64,000 nucleotides of DNA, taken from positions 1 through 64,000 of the forward strand of contig QANT01002348.1 of assembly GCA_003254885.1 (NCBI GenBank). The letters run 5' to 3'. Position 1 is the stretch's first letter. Every line of letters begins with the position of its first letter. Positions 61,698 to 64,000 of this stretch are shown piece by piece. The notes beneath the pieces are model-generated. The model was not told the DNA's origin, searched no databases, and saw nothing but the letters and a program-made list of their open reading frames with translations. The stretch is from Purshia tridentata. Its lineage: Eukaryota > Streptophyta > Magnoliopsida > Rosales > Rosaceae. A program made the position numbers and the translations under genes.

Positions 61698-62878
61698 CAA
61701 GGTATTAAATTTCGTTTTTTGGGGGTATGGAAATTTTAACAATAATCTATTAATTTTTCGCCGAAATTTCCCCGAAATTTTCGAAATTTCACCGAAATTA
61801 TCGAAATTACCGAAATTTGTCGAAATTTTCGGCCACGACCAAATCTGATCTGACCTGCAATTACCATTTTGCCCTTATGCTTCAAATATTTGTAATTTGA
61901 GCTACGTAACTCCGATTCGCAATCCGTTTTCGCCTACATGCTCGTGAGTTCGAGTTTTATTCAGTAATGCCAAAATCATTATTTATAAAGATATAATTTA
62001 ATTATTTCCTCTTAAATCCAAACTTTTATATTAAGGGTATACTTGTCCAAATCTTTAAATAAATCACCAATCAACGATCAGAGTCCAAAAAATGTTTCGA
62101 TAATTCCTATGGGTTCCTCTCATCTTGTACCATTTTTTATCACCTTAACTTCAAATTTTAATTACCCATAGGGCCATAGCTCATTCAATTTAATTTATAT
62201 ATTTCTAAATAATTCTCAATAACTTTTATAAATATTTAATTACTTAAATTAATTCGCCAAAAATCCTTATAACCTCAAATAAATATTTAAGAATCTCCAA
62301 ACATTTATTTTGTCTCCACTCCAAGAATCTCCAAACCTTAAATAATGCACATAACAAAAATCATAACCTCAAATAATATTCCATGAATCTTCAAAACTTG
62401 TTATTGTCTCCAAATCAATTTAACAGCATTTTATTAGGTCTCACAACTCAACTTTTCTTTAAGCTTTTTCAGTCCATAACCAATAAATTAACATTCTTAA
62501 TAAAATTCAAATCAAGTTATTATATGATTATTTATGTTTAATTTATGATTCAAAATTATAGTGTAAATAAAACTAAGGCATTTATTCAATAAAACATATG
62601 TAATTATTAATTAGTGAACCATTTTTTGTACAGTATTTGTCTCCAGCGCGCATTATATTCATCTTATATCATATGAAACCCATTATATAATTTAGTTTCT
62701 TCAATGTTTTTTATCAAAGTAGTAGATAATATGTTAAATAAACATATGGTAAAGTTTCATTCAAAATTTTCGTATTTTACTAGTAATTTCCGTTATTTCC
62801 ATTTAATTTCTGTCGAAATTTAAAATTTCCCGAAATTTTCATCGAAAATTTCCACAAAACCGAAATTTAACTCCTTGG
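61698..62878. mobile_element. Non-autonomous DNA transposon, about 1.18 kb, TIRs with CGAAATT subterminal repeats
   Basis: The left end CCAAGGTATTAAATTTCG (61698-61715) pairs with the right end, whose reverse complement is CCAAGGAGTTAAATTTCG (62861-62878): 16 of 18 positions match, and similarity continues into GGAAATTTT. Both subterminal zones are packed with CGAAATT/CCGAAATTT words (61758-61835 and 62812-62865) in both orientations, as seen in hAT and Mutator-like elements, where such words bind the transposase. There is no open frame, so it cannot move alone. Flanking 8-mers ATATATAC and TCATATGC agree at 5 of 8 positions, so the target duplication is unclear and the superfamily is unresolved. 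Confidence 0.65.
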
Positions 62879-64000
62879 TCATATGCTATGCGATCCCCTC
62901 CCAAATATCTTTTTGGCCGACATCCCGCTCTAAATTTAAGTAGTCATTCACATCTATTGGGGCTATAGAAAATGTCAACCGTCATATTCATAGCCAAGGT
63001 GTGATGTACGGCATTACATACCACCATCCCTCACTCTCCGGCTAGTTCATTTCCACTTCTTCCCTGTAACTGAGTCCCCATTGAGAATTAAGAAGGCATA
63101 AAGAAGAACAAAGAGCAGCACGTGAGAGGCAGAGACCTAAGGCTTAGTGGGCAAGTTTTTAGACAGTTTACAATCTGTAAGTAGTCTTACTTTCTAAACA
63201 AATTTGCTTTTGTTGAAAGTGAATTACCCAGATTATTGGTGATTTCAACTTGTAATTTTGGTTTTTCTTTTTTCTTTCTTAATTTCAATGGTTGGTTGAG
63301 ATTGATCAATAGTGGATTAATTTTTATCCTCTCAATAAAAAAATGTGATTGGATGGTCGATTACTTATTTTTGTGGGTTTGGTAACAATATATGCTGTGT
63401 ATGATGATGAAGATAATGATGAATTATTGGTTGTTGATCGAATTTAATTAACAGTTCTTAAAATTGAAAAGGAAATAATGAGATTTATAAACGAAATAAT
63501 CTAGGTTGGAACGTTGAGAAATTTGATGTTTGTAATAGTTAAGAGTTCCACTAATCAAACAAGTGATGGCCTATTCACTTGAATGCAACAGCCAAAGAAG
63601 CAGATCGAGTTTTCTGCAATTAATTATACATCATTCTTTAAAATTCTGTCACAAATTTTACCAACAAGCTACCAAAACAATTAACCAGAAGCCTTTTTCT
63701 AGCATTTGGGACTGTGTTTGAGAGTTTTGAAAGTGCTTTGGATTAATGAAAAACAGTGTTTTTCAGTTGAAATTAATAGACAAAATGCTTTTTGGGTTTA
63801 GAGAAACACTTTTAGTACCTGTTGAAGAAGTTGCAGAAGGCACACATATCTTTCTACGTACATTATGCAAATGCTGCCACAAATGTAGGAAGTACTTGTA
63901 TTTTCCACGAATATATTTTATATTCTTGTAAAGGAAATGCTATCGAAGAAGTTCATGCTACAACAGTACTCACAATTATATATGCAACTCAAAGACCAGA
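62879..64000. other. Intergenic DNA with a possible 5' noncoding exon
   Basis: Sequence at 63040-63178 is less AT-rich than its surroundings, contains CT/purine-rich stretches like a transcript leader, and ends CAATCT followed by the strong donor GTAAGT at 63178-63183. This could be a 5' UTR exon of a plus-strand gene lying beyond the window. No coding sequence follows within the window; the 63746-63931 frame is not a recognisable protein. Confidence 0.3.

Overview
The window is nuclear DNA of a flowering plant. It is AT-rich, its genes carry GT-AG introns, and its protein families are plant-specific (MIK2-like receptor kinases, NPF transporters, JASON, NPGR2, plant-type BARD1 with an extended PHD). 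The protein sequences fit a woody rosid, and Prunus or another Rosaceae is my best guess. That guess rests on remembered similarity and has not been tested. No bacterial, organellar or large intact retroelement block is visible. One undetermined base (13714) sits beside a 53-bp A run.

Layout. 1-122 is the end of a hAT-like transposon cut by the window edge. 1.2-11.5 kb holds two large LRR receptor kinases of the MIK2-like type, head to head. The 2.7 kb between them contains a tandem duplication, one copy of which has an internally inverted segment and a small solo-LTR-like insertion. 12.1-14.1 kb is a JASON gene (minus). A tRNA-Met gene with an intron (15.7 kb, minus) lies back to back with an hnRNP/RNP1-type RNA-binding protein gene (16.05-18.4 kb, plus). 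20.5-28.1 kb holds two tandem NPF5.2/5.3 (PTR3-type) transporter genes. The first looks intact; the second has an in-frame stop and a frame-breaking 104-bp insertion, so I call it a pseudogene. 28.8-33.4 kb is BARD1 (minus, 12 coding exons) and 34.9-39.1 kb is exocyst EXO84C (minus, 7 coding exons). EXO84C shares a 588-bp divergent promoter with PSAT1 (39.7-44.6 kb, plus, 15 coding exons). Then come a RhoGDI gene (46.1-48.1 kb, minus), a GH28 polygalacturonase gene (52.1-54.4 kb, plus) and NPGR2 (55.4-59.2 kb, minus). The last 4.8 kb is AT-rich intergenic DNA with a 1.18-kb non-autonomous DNA transposon.

Function. The genes do not form a pathway. They are an ordinary mix of surface signalling (MIK2-like), transport (NPF), DNA repair (BARD1), secretion and polarity (EXO84C, RhoGDI), lipid metabolism (PSAT1), cell wall (polygalacturonase) and pollen or meiosis factors (JASON, NPGR2). 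I found no convincing new multi-gene system. The most unusual signals are local rearrangements: an acidic repeat tail on EXO84C next to a 4 x 218-bp array, a duplicated splice acceptor in BARD1, the decayed second NPF gene, and the rearranged repeat between the receptor kinases.

Exon coordinates were set by hand from GT/AG sites, reading frame and remembered homologue sequence. All nine multi-exon models that I call intact and counted base by base keep the reading frame to the stop codon.
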